Source of the DNA: Candidatus Bathyarchaeota archaeon | Lineage (GTDB): Archaea; Thermoproteota; Bathyarchaeia; Bathyarchaeales; Bathyarchaeaceae | Direction: 5' to 3' | Assembly: GCA_029883255.1 (NCBI GenBank) | Contig: JAOUJL010000008.1 | Coordinates: forward strand, 1 to 23,724 | DNA: 23,724 nucleotides | Part shown: positions 14,638 through 22,855 of the stretch, in pieces | How the letters are laid out: the number at the start of each line of letters is the position of its first letter | Position numbering within the stretch: the first letter of the stretch is position 1 | Position numbers and translations under genes: made by a program | The notes under the pieces: generated by a model | Databases searched by the model: none | What the model was told of the DNA's origin: nothing | Seen by the model: only the letters and a program-made list of their open reading frames with translations

Positions 14638-17600
14638 CTTTTTCGGATCTTCCCCAAATATTCGGTGGATATGTCTGTCCTTCGTTTTGTATTTCTTTGT
14701 GGCGCTTTTTGTGGCTAGAGGAATTTTGTCAAGCTCTGGAACTGTAGGTTTGTTTCACGATTGGTCTATTGGGCCCTTCCCTGAAATGATAGCCAAATAT
14801 TCCTATGATGGTTTGCAGCTGTACGACGCAAATTTGGGAAACAAGGTATATCCCTCTGATTGGTTGTTTCGCATCTTACTGGTTCCTTTTGCTTTTTTGG
14901 GTGGCGAAATAGTCTCTAAGGGAATGTTAATCTTTTTCATCACGTTGAGCGGCTTCTTCATGTTCTATTTTGGAAAGACACTGAAACTGAGCTATTTTTC
15001 GTCGCTGATAGGTGGTTTGATTTACGTCTTCTCTCCAATAGTCTTCACCAAAGCAGTGGCAGGTTATGTCTATTACCTACTCGGCTACGCTCTAACCCCA
15101 TTCTTGCTGGTAGTCTTCTTCAAGGCACAAAGAAACAAAGAAAAACGCCTAACGTACTCCATCATTTCTGGTCTAATCTTCGGCCTAATAGGCACTCAAA
15201 TCCAATTCTTCATAATGGGCTTCACAATCCTTCTGACACTAGTTCTGATAGACTACCGAAACCTGAAGAACGGTCTAATCGTCCTTACATCGACGACGGT
15301 AATCGGTTCAGTCTTGCATTTCCCATGGATACTGCCACTAATTCTAACCCCATCTACAACATCTCCCTCCACACAAACCTTTCTAGCCTATCACGAAATA
15401 ACATCCTGCTCCACAATTTTGGAAAGCATCAGAGTCGTAGGATACAAAATACAGCCCTACAGCTATACTCAACTAATTTCACAAGGCATTGTACCAAGCT
15501 GGATTTTCTACACAAACTTTCTGATGCCCATTATTGCCTCTCTCGCGTTGCTTTTGAAGAGAAATAGGTATACTATAGGATTTGGCGCTATGGTAGGTCT
15601 CGGCGTCTTCCTCTTGAAGGGCATAAATCCGCCGCTTGAGGACCTCTTCATCGTAGCCTTCCAATACACACCGTTGGTCATTTTCAGAGAACTCTGGCAC
15701 GTCGCCTTCCTTGCGTTCTTCTCTTACACGATCCTAACGTCAATATGCTTACACGAAATAACCAAGAGAACAAAACTGAAAACCGGCCACATAAGGAATT
15801 ATGCATTGGCAGTTGGTTTAGCCGTAATTATAGTTGTCTCTAATGGCTATCCGTTGTTTCTAGGAAACTTTGCTGGTTACATACAAACTTATTCTTTGAG
15901 CGAAGATTACCGTAACCTCTTTCAAAGCTTCCAAAAAGACCAAAACCAGTACCGGGTCCTCTGGCTACCCGCAATCATGCCAATGAAATACGACAATAAA
16001 TCGCTCTTCGGTGTGGATCCATTAATCTCATTTTCACCTAAACCTACGTTTCCACAACACATTATCCCCCAATATCCGCTCTCCACGCTGACCATGTTCC
16101 TAGTGTCAACAATTCAAGAAAACAAAACTCAACAATTCGGCAACATAATAAGCCCCTTTGCTACAAAATACATAATCCTAAGAAATGACTTCTCATCCAA
16201 GTACCCATTTTATGTTCCATTAGGTCTTTATCCTGGTCTCCGTGAAAAATGGGAGCCCAATGTGACAAGCAACTTCATACGAAATCAACAAGACCTTCAG
16301 CTTAAAGACGAAACACCAAGCTTTAGACTGTACCAAAACACGAACCCATCAGATTTCATTTACATGCCCACTACGATAATATACGGAACTAAAGATCTGT
16401 CCACACTGGTAAACCTCGCAAAAATCTCAAATCTAAGCGACATCATCTACTTAACCGACATAACTCAACTTGAAACAAGGAATCCGCTTTTTCTAGTCAA
16501 AGATGATGGCTTTGACTTAATACCAATAATAACAGGAGTGAAAATAGACCCCGGAAACTATGCCACAGAATTGGATGCTGAAAAAGGCTGGATAAACAGC
16601 AAGTATTGGTTCTGGTATAATTACCTATTCGCATCAACCATCAACAACGGGGCATTCTCGAAAACTGAAAGCCAACTAACCATACCCATCAAAACAAAAG
16701 GTCGCTCTGAGATATGGGCAAAAGTCCTCAAATGGCCAAAGGGAGGAAGACTGAGATTCCAATTGGACGATGAAAGAGATGTCACCATGATTACCTCGTC
16801 TAGTGCCTTCTGTCTTCAATGGATAAAACTATTCGAAGAGAATTCAAACTACACACACATCTTAACAGTCTCCAATCTAAAAGGAGAAAACTACATTGAC
16901 GAACTCTTGGTGTTAAATAAGGAGGAAATAGAGGAATCAGAGTCAAGTCTCGAGGATGTAAAAATAATCTATCTGATAGAGCCCCAAAGCTTTGAAAGAA
17001 ATCTGTTGAGGAATCCCTCCTTTGAAGAAGCGACAGAAGATGCTGCACTAATCAATTGGACACCCGCAGAAGAAGGTTTTCAGGCAACACTTGACAACCA
17101 AACAAAATACCAAGGGGAGGTCAGTCTTCGAGTTACAACATCACTAAACTCTTCCTGGAGATGGAGCTGGATAAGAAGCTCACCTATCAAACCAGTTGCG
17201 GGCAAATACCAAGTAGTAACTCACATGAAACAGGAAAATGCCGAACAAAGTCACATAGTCATAGAAGGATTCAATCAAACTGAGAATGCTTGGATTCAGC
17301 TTAGCCAAGTGCCTGCTGGACAAGATGGTTCCTCAGATTGGAAAAGCTACGAGACCAACTTGGAATTGACTCCTGACATAACAATGCTGAGAATGGCTCT
17401 AAATGCTGGGTGGGTGCTAGACGACACAGATGGAGATGCAACCACATGGTTCGACGACCTCTTAATAGTTCCTCAACTACATGAATGTTCAAACGATGTC
17501 ATCATCGCTCAAAACACAAGTATTACAAGAGATTTCGAATTCCTTAAAGAAGGTGAGTACAGAATCTCTGTAGAGGTTTCGGGCAAGGCTGCAATAACAA

Positions 17601-18190
17601 TCGCCAATCAAACTAATTACGCCAACTCGACCCAACAAAGCATAGTTGATGTTGGTTCAGTAATCATTGAAAAAGGGCTTCAAAAAATCAAAATAGAAGC
17701 GCTAGAAGATACCTACCTTGGTAGCTTATGGATCTACTCGAATGTGGAAAATCGCTCTCTAAGAGAGACCATTGCACCCAGACAAGAAGTAATAACAACG
17801 CTAGAATATGCACAAGAAAAACCGACTTCTTGGGTAGCCACAATAAATGCATCCGAGCCTTTTCTGTTAGCTTTTGCAGCTCCTTACGACCAGCAATGGC
17901 GTGCCTGCACCGATTTAAAGGAATACAAACCCTTTGCATCATTTTCATTTATAAACATCTTTTGGATCAACGAAACTGGATTGTTGCAAATAAGAATAGA
18001 ATATAAACCTCAAAAACTATTTTACATTGGCACAATAATTACTCTAGTCATTTGCACCATGTGCTTTTCTGTTCTCTTCTATGATAAAGTGAGATTTAGG
18101 ATCAGAAAACACGCAGAAACGTTAGCGCTTCACCAAATCAAACAGCTTCAGGTTCAACAATCAATAATGTACAAGTCTCGGTGGGTTTAG
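14630..18190 (+). CDS. Giant multi-pass membrane protein with extracellular carbohydrate-binding-like region (GT-C-like)
   Basis: A 1186-residue protein. Residues 1-430 hold about 11-13 membrane helices. The first outer loop contains GLFHDWSIGPFPEM with an acidic residue (D44) placed as in GT-C enzymes, and a long soluble part follows. From about 790, NLLRNPSFEEA (N795) opens a beta-rich module resembling CBM4/9-type carbohydrate-binding domains, ending near 940. Further beta-rich sequence leads to a last helix at about 1138-1162 and a basic tail. Many NxS/T sequons suggest an N-glycosylated outer face. The plan recalls the AftD/YfhO class of large GT-C proteins; the exact family is not certain. 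The start ATG 14630 follows AAGG by nine bases. Base composition changes sharply inside the gene near 15050. Confidence 0.75.
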   Translation: MSNFFGSSPNIRWICLSFVLYFFVALFVARGILSSSGTVGLFHDWSIGPFPEMIAKYSYDGLQLYDANLGNKVYPSDWLFRILLVPFAFLGGEIVSKGMLIFFITLSGFFMFYFGKTLKLSYFSSLIGGLIYVFSPIVFTKAVAGYVYYLLGYALTPFLLVVFFKAQRNKEKRLTYSIISGLIFGLIGTQIQFFIMGFTILLTLVLIDYRNLKNGLIVLTSTTVIGSVLHFPWILPLILTPSTTSPSTQTFLAYHEITSCSTILESIRVVGYKIQPYSYTQLISQGIVPSWIFYTNFLMPIIASLALLLKRNRYTIGFGAMVGLGVFLLKGINPPLEDLFIVAFQYTPLVIFRELWHVAFLAFFSYTILTSICLHEITKRTKLKTGHIRNYALAVGLAVIIVVSNGYPLFLGNFAGYIQTYSLSEDYRNLFQSFQKDQNQYRVLWLPAIMPMKYDNKSLFGVDPLISFSPKPTFPQHIIPQYPLSTLTMFLVSTIQENKTQQFGNIISPFATKYIILRNDFSSKYPFYVPLGLYPGLREKWEPNVTSNFIRNQQDLQLKDETPSFRLYQNTNPSDFIYMPTTIIYGTKDLSTLVNLAKISNLSDIIYLTDITQLETRNPLFLVKDDGFDLIPIITGVKIDPGNYATELDAEKGWINSKYWFWYNYLFASTINNGAFSKTESQLTIPIKTKGRSEIWAKVLKWPKGGRLRFQLDDERDVTMITSSSAFCLQWIKLFEENSNYTHILTVSNLKGENYIDELLVLNKEEIEESESSLEDVKIIYLIEPQSFERNLLRNPSFEEATEDAALINWTPAEEGFQATLDNQTKYQGEVSLRVTTSLNSSWRWSWIRSSPIKPVAGKYQVVTHMKQENAEQSHIVIEGFNQTENAWIQLSQVPAGQDGSSDWKSYETNLELTPDITMLRMALNAGWVLDDTDGDATTWFDDLLIVPQLHECSNDVIIAQNTSITRDFEFLKEGEYRISVEVSGKAAITIANQTNYANSTQQSIVDVGSVIIEKGLQKIKIEALEDTYLGSLWIYSNVENRSLRETIAPRQEVITTLEYAQEKPTSWVATINASEPFLLAFAAPYDQQWRACTDLKEYKPFASFSFINIFWINETGLLQIRIEYKPQKLFYIGTIITLVICTMCFSVLFYDKVRFRIRKHAETLALHQIKQLQVQQSIMYKSRWV

Positions 18191-18497
18191 TGAACAAAAT
18201 ATTGTTAGGGTGCTCTGTATGATCCTACAAAGACTGTGTCGGCCCCTTTCATAAGGCTGAAAACGCGAGTAGGCTCAAGGCATATTCAGAAGTTTTCAAG
18301 GCAGCCGAAATTAACTCCCCCTTCTACGAATACCCTTCAAATGGCACGGTCATGGGCTGACTCAAGTACATTAGCACAACGCTGGTGATATCCCCCGAAA
18401 CCCCCATTTTTGGAATCTGTTCGAAAACATAGAACAGCTTGTTCTAAAGCCTAGCTTTAAGAGTAGCCAAAGTCTATGGAAAAATTGGGAATGAAAT
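18190..18497 (+). pseudogene. Dead copy of a DUF72 gene
   Basis: Reading from GTG 18190 gives NKILLGCSV, a TGA (18220) where DUF72 proteins have the Trp of GxSxWSY, then SYKDCVGPFHKAENASRLKA and YSEVFKAAEINSPFYEYPSN, then a second TGA (18358) where the intact copy at 21674-22855 has Trp (MGWLKY). Beyond it the match fades; short pieces such as RVAKVYGKIG near 18470 recall the family's GKLG segment in another frame. Both stops are TGG-to-TGA changes. It begins at the last base of the giant membrane gene's stop codon and fills the whole gap to the next gene. Confidence 0.8.
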
Positions 18498-19145
18498 ATG
18501 AATTCACTAAATAGAGTAAGATCGGGGTTCTTGAGGTTTGCAGGCTACTTAATTCCTCTTGTTCAATCACTGCCGTCTCTCGGAGTCTGGGCGGGTTTGA
18601 TGACTCTTCCATTCGCTAGTTATTTAATCCTGACTTTCACAAATCTTCCAGTCAACCTTCCAAGAGCCTTGTCTGAATTCTTTGCCCCCTCCCCCATCCT
18701 TGTTTTAGAAAGAGCATTCATCATTATTGGTCTCTTAATCCTTGTTTACTCCGTAGTTTATCTGAGGGTAAATAGAAAGGAAGGATTGGTTACTTCAGGA
18801 CCTTACCGATTGGCCAGACATCCCCAGTATTTGGGAATGATCTTCTCAACCCTTGGTTTAACGAGCTGGAGCGTCTGGATCCTAAACAACACTTTCGGCA
18901 TTGGATTTCTGAGTCCATCGCAAACTATAGGTGTGTGGTTCGTTGAACTGCTCGCTTACATTTTCCTAGCGCACATAGAAGAATTATTCTTATCTAGAAA
19001 TTATGGAGAAACCTTTGAGAATTACAAGAGCCAAGTGCCTCTCCTTATACCTTTTTTCAAGACCAATAGAAACTATCTTGATGTTCTTGTTTCCATCTTA
19101 ATTCCAGCCGTTCTTCTATTCATTCTCATCAATGTCCAGATTTGA
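18498..19145 (+). CDS. ICMT/PEMT-type integral membrane methyltransferase
   Basis: A 215-residue membrane protein with about five helices. The SAM-binding signature of the isoprenylcysteine carboxyl methyltransferase / phospholipid methyltransferase superfamily is clear: LVTSGPYRLARHPQYLGMIF (residues about 96-115), then HIEELFLSRNYGETFENYKS with the conserved EE and YxxY-type residues. Archaeal members usually lack a known substrate; lipids or isoprenoid compounds are likely. ATG 18498 has GGGA seven bases upstream. It is not obviously in an operon; the next gene is convergent. Confidence 0.82.
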   Translation: MNSLNRVRSGFLRFAGYLIPLVQSLPSLGVWAGLMTLPFASYLILTFTNLPVNLPRALSEFFAPSPILVLERAFIIIGLLILVYSVVYLRVNRKEGLVTSGPYRLARHPQYLGMIFSTLGLTSWSVWILNNTFGIGFLSPSQTIGVWFVELLAYIFLAHIEELFLSRNYGETFENYKSQVPLLIPFFKTNRNYLDVLVSILIPAVLLFILINVQI

Positions 19146-19198
19146 TCACGTGATATCTTCCGCAAAACCCCATTTCTGGGACGGTTGTATAAGATCTT

Positions 19199-19211
19199 AT
19201 TTTTCTTCTTC
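19199..19211 (+). terminator. T-rich terminator after the ICMT-like gene
   Basis: AAGATCTTATTTTTCTTCTTC follows the stop by about 50 bases in a convergent gap. The five-T run and pyrimidine tract fit an archaeal terminator. No hairpin other than the short AAGATCTT palindrome. Confidence 0.3.
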
Positions 19212-19296
19212 AAACTAGGTGAATGCACACAAGGCATACAGATAATAAATGATATTGATTCTGGCAATATGTCCAATGGAAAGGATGATAGGGTTT

Positions 19297-19779
19297 CTAT
19301 GTCGCGCTTTTTTTCTTATTAATGATGTTACAGATTTTTTGAGGATTATTTGAAGAAAAGGCGAATGGTCTTCCTTTCCGTGGAATTATTTTCACCGCAT
19401 TACCAAATGATGTTGTGTAAGCCCACGAGCCATCAACACCATATCTAACGCCAACGCCGCCATATCTTCCAAAAGATGCTTTAATCGGTTCACACGAGAC
19501 TATATCCTCTAATCGAACAACCCTCCGATTAAAAACGCCATAGCTAACGGAGAGACCTTTGTTGTCCAATTGTATTTTTATTCCTCGATAATTCCAAAAT
19601 AAGAGCAACAAAAATAGTGTTACTGATGCTGAGAGGATAATCCAAAAAGGATTTTGGAAAGCTGTGCCAGTAATGATTGTTATTGATAATACGCATAAGA
19701 CGAGTATGATGACAAATGTTACAATGGTTTTTACGAATAAGCCAACTGGAACCCACTCTCTATGAATGACTTGTCTCAT
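19297..19779 (-). CDS. Membrane protein with bacterial PH-like domain
   Basis: As annotated here, 160 residues from ATG 19779 (MRQVIHREWVPVG). Two hydrophobic helices (about residues 13-37 and 44-64) are followed by a beta-rich domain with the pattern of bacterial PH proteins: ISYGVFNRRVVRLEDIVSCE-like strands, then GSWAYTTSFGNAVKI and KGRPFAFSSNNPQKICNII at the end. The open frame extends to a GTG at 19836, but the only good TATA box (19837-19844) would start transcription near 19815, downstream of that GTG, so the shorter start is preferred. Function unknown; such domains commonly sit on membrane lipids or protein partners. Confidence 0.65.
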   Translation of the reverse strand: MRQVIHREWVPVGLFVKTIVTFVIILVLCVLSITIITGTAFQNPFWIILSASVTLFLLLLFWNYRGIKIQLDNKGLSVSYGVFNRRVVRLEDIVSCEPIKASFGRYGGVGVRYGVDGSWAYTTSFGNAVKIIPRKGRPFAFSSNNPQKICNIINKKKSAT

Positions 19780-19782
19780 ATT

Positions 19783-19796
19783 ATCACAATTGTGAT
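19783..19796. promoter_or_regulatory. Perfect 14-base palindrome, candidate operator
   Basis: ATCACAATTGTGAT lies four bases upstream of the ATG at 19779 and downstream of the predicted start of transcription from the TATA box at 19837-19844. A repressor dimer bound here could block early elongation or translation. No matching site was noticed near other genes. Confidence 0.4.
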
Positions 19797-19836
19797 GTAA
19801 CCACAGGTCTGAGATTAACGTTTTTGAACAGTTCAC

Positions 19837-19844
19837 TATTTAAA
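19837..19844 (-). promoter_or_regulatory. TATA box for the PH-like membrane protein gene
   Basis: Minus-strand TTTAAATA. The predicted start of transcription is near 19815, giving a leader of about 36 bases that contains the palindrome at 19783-19796. Confidence 0.4.
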
Positions 19845-20027
19845 CATGAAATGAATCAAAGCATGCATGAATTTTTATGTGTACGCCACTTAAGGAACCC
19901 AGAGTTGCGGGAGGAAAAGACGGGCTGGGCCAGCAATGGTCAAAATGCATGAAAGCAAAAAATGATAATACCTGAAACCGTGACATTTGACTGTTTGCAA
20001 TGAATTCGTCCAATGGCGCTTGAAAAT

Positions 20028-20492
20028 TCATGCTTTCTTAAGTTGATTTGCTATTTTTCTTCCGAAATTTTTGCATTTAGGAAGCTCCCCATCTACGATG
20101 GGGCCCTTCATCGCTCCAACCCTTATTGATAAGCCAGAGGCTATCAGCTTAAGACCAGGAGCCTTTTCGCCTATTCTCTTCTCCATTTTCTTCACAACCT
20201 TCTCGAAGTCTCCTCTCAGATAGGTGTCGAAAACAGCAACCCATTTCGCCTTCAAATCAATTCTACCAAGTTTATCAATAAACTTCTTGATGCCACGAGC
20301 AGGCTGACCCATATGATTTGGCGACCCTACCAATATCGCCTCAGAATCGGCCACCTTTTGAAGATCAACCTCCTCAATATCACTGATAGCAATCTCTATT
20401 CCCCCAACTTCTCCTATTCCCTCTGCGATCTCTTCCGCTACAAGCTTTGTGTTACCATGCTTTGTGTCATAGACAACAAAAACCTTTACCAT
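20028..20492 (-). CDS. Flavodoxin family protein
   Basis: A 154-residue FMN-binding electron carrier of the cytosol. The phosphate loop DTKHGNTKLVAEEI follows the first strand directly (residues about 9-22). GSPNHMGQPARGIKKFID is the second FMN-contacting loop, and FDTYLRGDFEKVVKKMEKRI a later loop and helix; the fold is complete. ATG 20492 puts MVKVFVVYD at the N-terminus as usual and has GGTGA six bases upstream; an in-frame ATG at 20504 would add four residues. The family covers NADPH-dependent oxidoreductase subunits and redox carriers. No partner oxidoreductase is visible, though a thioredoxin-like fusion gene lies just upstream on the same strand. Confidence 0.88.
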   Translation of the reverse strand: MVKVFVVYDTKHGNTKLVAEEIAEGIGEVGGIEIAISDIEEVDLQKVADSEAILVGSPNHMGQPARGIKKFIDKLGRIDLKAKWVAVFDTYLRGDFEKVVKKMEKRIGEKAPGLKLIASGLSIRVGAMKGPIVDGELPKCKNFGRKIANQLKKA

Positions 20493-20557
20493 TCCGTTCA
20501 CCATTCACCATATCTCTTCTCCAGTTCTTATGACTTGTGGGAGAAAACTGCTAACTG

Positions 20558-21340
20558 TTAAGCAGATACAACCCTATCCAGGGCTGATTTAGTTTCTTTC
20601 CAAGCTGCCATTCTCTTAATAACCGGTACACCATTGATCGACACTCCTCTGGCTATACCGAATTCTTCAATAGCCTCTCTACCATCTGTGTTAATCGCTC
20701 TGACTGTAATATCAGAATCCTTAACATTTCTGCTGATCTCGTCTGCCATCCATCCACACCAAGGACACTGACTATTGCAAAATACATCAACTATTGTCTT
20801 TCGTTTCGTCTCAGCTCTTCGTCTTTTGGGAGTTAAAAGCCTTGGTGGCATGTGTGCTCCTAGGTCTAGATGGAGCAGAACACGAGTTTCATCTCTTGAG
20901 ACCTCTCTGAATCCAAATTTCTTGAAGAAGCTTGCTGGCATGTAGTCAAAATCGCCAAACCACTTGTCATTTTCGTAGGCCAATACACTAGCTCCACCCG
21001 CCTTGCTGGCATCATCAAGAAAACGTTGCATAAGCCCTTTTCCTATACCTACTTTCCAAAGGCGTGGCAGAACCCAAATGCAGTCAATTAGCAAAGAGTT
21101 CTCTCCCTTCACGGGCTCAGGAGCCATTTCAATCGGAAGATACTCAATCAGACCCTTCTTGCTTTTTCTTGGACCCAAAGCTACTATTATCTCTAAACCT
21201 TTTGGCATCATTTCCTTAATCCACTCGAGCCTCTTATCCATATGTTCTTTCATAGCTTCTTTCTGCTCTCTACTGACACCCCAAAGGCAGAGATAGGAAA
21301 CGTATGAAAGGTCATTTGCAGTAATCTTGCGAAACTCCAA
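20558..21340 (-). CDS. GNAT acetyltransferase fused to a thioredoxin-like domain (YoaP-like layout)
   Basis: A 260-residue two-domain protein. Residues 1-160 are a GNAT N-acetyltransferase: acetyl-CoA loop LWKVGIGKGL (94-103), and the C-terminal strand pattern ending FFKKFGFREVSRDETRVLLH. After a basic linker (170-182) comes a thioredoxin-like domain, residues 183-260, with a redox-type CPWC at 192-195 and the cis-Pro loop GVPVI (P239). GNAT plus thioredoxin-like domain recalls YoaP proteins, but a complete CxxC is notable. TTG 21340 is the first possible start after an in-frame TGA. Substrate unknown. It is co-directional with the flavodoxin, 53 bases apart, so cotranscription is possible. 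Confidence 0.85.
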   Translation of the reverse strand: MEFRKITANDLSYVSYLCLWGVSREQKEAMKEHMDKRLEWIKEMMPKGLEIIVALGPRKSKKGLIEYLPIEMAPEPVKGENSLLIDCIWVLPRLWKVGIGKGLMQRFLDDASKAGGASVLAYENDKWFGDFDYMPASFFKKFGFREVSRDETRVLLHLDLGAHMPPRLLTPKRRRAETKRKTIVDVFCNSQCPWCGWMADEISRNVKDSDITVRAINTDGREAIEEFGIARGVSINGVPVIKRMAAWKETKSALDRVVSA

Positions 21341-21363
21341 TTCTCAACACACTTCCATTACGC

Positions 21364-21618
21364 ATGCATGCACGGAAAAGATTTGTTCCTTACTATTCTT
21401 CCTATGCTTCTAAACCCTTTTATGAACTGGTTCATTCCCGAATGCTAGGAGTCGAAGTTGAATTGAGAGAATACATATGCGTGGAAGTCAAGCACCACAA
21501 GAATATTGGTAAAAAAATCGAAGAATGGCAAAAGAATGGCTGGCGTCTCCACACCTATCAAGTAACTGGCCGCGACATCTGGATAAACCACTACTTGCTA
21601 TTTGAGAGGGGCGAGTGA
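21364..21618 (+). CDS. Small protein of unknown function (DUF4177-like pattern)
   Basis: An 84-residue soluble protein. The second half (REYICVEVKHHKNIGKKIEE, WQKNGWRLHTYQ, HYLLFERGE) has a strand, a helix with I-x3-I, a GW, and a strand ending in LLFER. This is the layout of small DUF4177-like proteins whose role is unknown. The first 26 residues are basic and less typical, so translation may begin later (ATG 21442). The ATG at 21364 is embedded in GCATGCATGCAC, and no clear ribosome-binding site is visible. It is divergent from the GNAT fusion gene. Confidence 0.55.
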   Translation: MHARKRFVPYYSSYASKPFYELVHSRMLGVEVELREYICVEVKHHKNIGKKIEEWQKNGWRLHTYQVTGRDIWINHYLLFERGE

Positions 21619-21673
21619 AGCGGGACAAGCCGACTCTCAACTTTCCCATTTTTCTGATAAACGCATGCACTCA

Positions 21674-22855
21674 CTATTCAGTGAATGGTTTGAACTCCCA
21701 TTTTTCCTTATTTGAGTAGATTTGTTTGAGGATATTTGTGGCTCTTTGCTTATCTAGTGATAGTAGAAGTTTGCCTATGTGTTTGCAGAATCGTTTGCTT
21801 AAAAGCACTCTACTCCAGTCTGCACAGTCGTGTTGGAGTGCGCGGTTTCCAACGTCTACGACTATGTGGTAACCTCTTATCAGCGCTCTTATTTGGTCGT
21901 CTGTTTCCTCTTGAATCGTTAGTTCTTTGTCATCGATGCGTTGGGCCCTCTTTAGCCTAGGTTTGTCTATGAAGGCGTCGAGAAGGTTTTCGAAGGTCAT
22001 CTTTTTGGGTTCGGCAAATGCTTCCAAGGTTGGCGTCTTGACTTTAGTTGGAATCTCAAGATATCTCTCTGCGGTCGCCTTAGCCTCTGCCTGTTTGGGT
22101 GTTAAGGCTCCAAGCATTTCCAAGATTTGAAGGCAGTTTTCGACTGCGTATCCATGGTAATGGTTGTTGAGGTATCCGTAGACAGTTTCCACTTTGTCGG
22201 CAACTTCTTTGACCTTTGGAACCCATGGCTTAAGCTCATCAATGCTATATCGATAGTTGTACCATGGTCTTGTTCCTCTTCCGTGCCATCTGAAATACGC
22301 TATTTTGGATGTTACATGTACTTCTGGAGGTAGCAGAGGTTCATCAACGATTGTGTACGCCACTTTGTAATTCTTGAGCAAACGCCATGTTTCATCTCTC
22401 ATCCAAGATGAGTCTCTGAACTCTACGGCAAATTTTATGTTAGTTGGAAGAATCTTGAAGAAATCTTCCATCAAGTCGAGATTGAAGCCGAACCGTGGTG
22501 GAAGCTGAATTAGCATGCATCCAAGTTTACCGTTTAGATGAAGGGGTTCCATGAGCTCACAGAAGCGTTTGAGGTCGTCTTCAACGCCTTCTACTAACCT
22601 CAGCTTCTTTTCATGGGTTATCAGCTTCGGAAGTTTGGCGACGAAGATGAAGTCTGTTGGAGAGTATTTTAGCCATCCCATAGCCATGCCTTTCGACGGA
22701 TAGCGGTAGAAAGTTGAGTTTATTTCAACGGTTTTGAACACTTTGGAGTAGGCTGAGAGCATGCTCTTTTCCTTTTTCTTGTAGAAGGGGCCAATCCATT
22801 CTCGGTAGCTCCAGCCTGAGGTGCCGAGTCGAATGTTATCCAACGTCTTCACCAT
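21674..22855 (-). CDS. DUF72 (YecE-like) protein with SWIM-like zinc-binding C-terminus
   Basis: A 393-residue protein. Residues about 8-245 are the DUF72 TIM-barrel-like domain: LGTSGWSYREWIGPFYKK, VEINSTFYRYPS, QLPPRFGFN, FAVEFRDSSW, YFRWHG and YGYLNNHYHGYAVENC. After a linker, residues about 310-385 hold H342-x-C344 ... C357-x-H359 within LQHDCADW and KRFCKHIGKLLLSL, resembling the CxC/CxH SWIM zinc-binding motif with a His in the first place. DUF72 has no established activity. It starts seven bases inside the upstream DUF72 gene, so the two are translated together and may form a heteromer. Confidence 0.85.
   Translation of the reverse strand: MVKTLDNIRLGTSGWSYREWIGPFYKKKEKSMLSAYSKVFKTVEINSTFYRYPSKGMAMGWLKYSPTDFIFVAKLPKLITHEKKLRLVEGVEDDLKRFCELMEPLHLNGKLGCMLIQLPPRFGFNLDLMEDFFKILPTNIKFAVEFRDSSWMRDETWRLLKNYKVAYTIVDEPLLPPEVHVTSKIAYFRWHGRGTRPWYNYRYSIDELKPWVPKVKEVADKVETVYGYLNNHYHGYAVENCLQILEMLGALTPKQAEAKATAERYLEIPTKVKTPTLEAFAEPKKMTFENLLDAFIDKPRLKRAQRIDDKELTIQEETDDQIRALIRGYHIVVDVGNRALQHDCADWSRVLLSKRFCKHIGKLLLSLDKQRATNILKQIYSNKEKWEFKPFTE

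Noticed and set aside
17688..18006. Frames 17728-18006 (+) and 17688-17948 (-)
   Set aside because: Both lie inside the 1186-residue membrane protein gene, whose frame is continuous and ends in a clear transmembrane helix.
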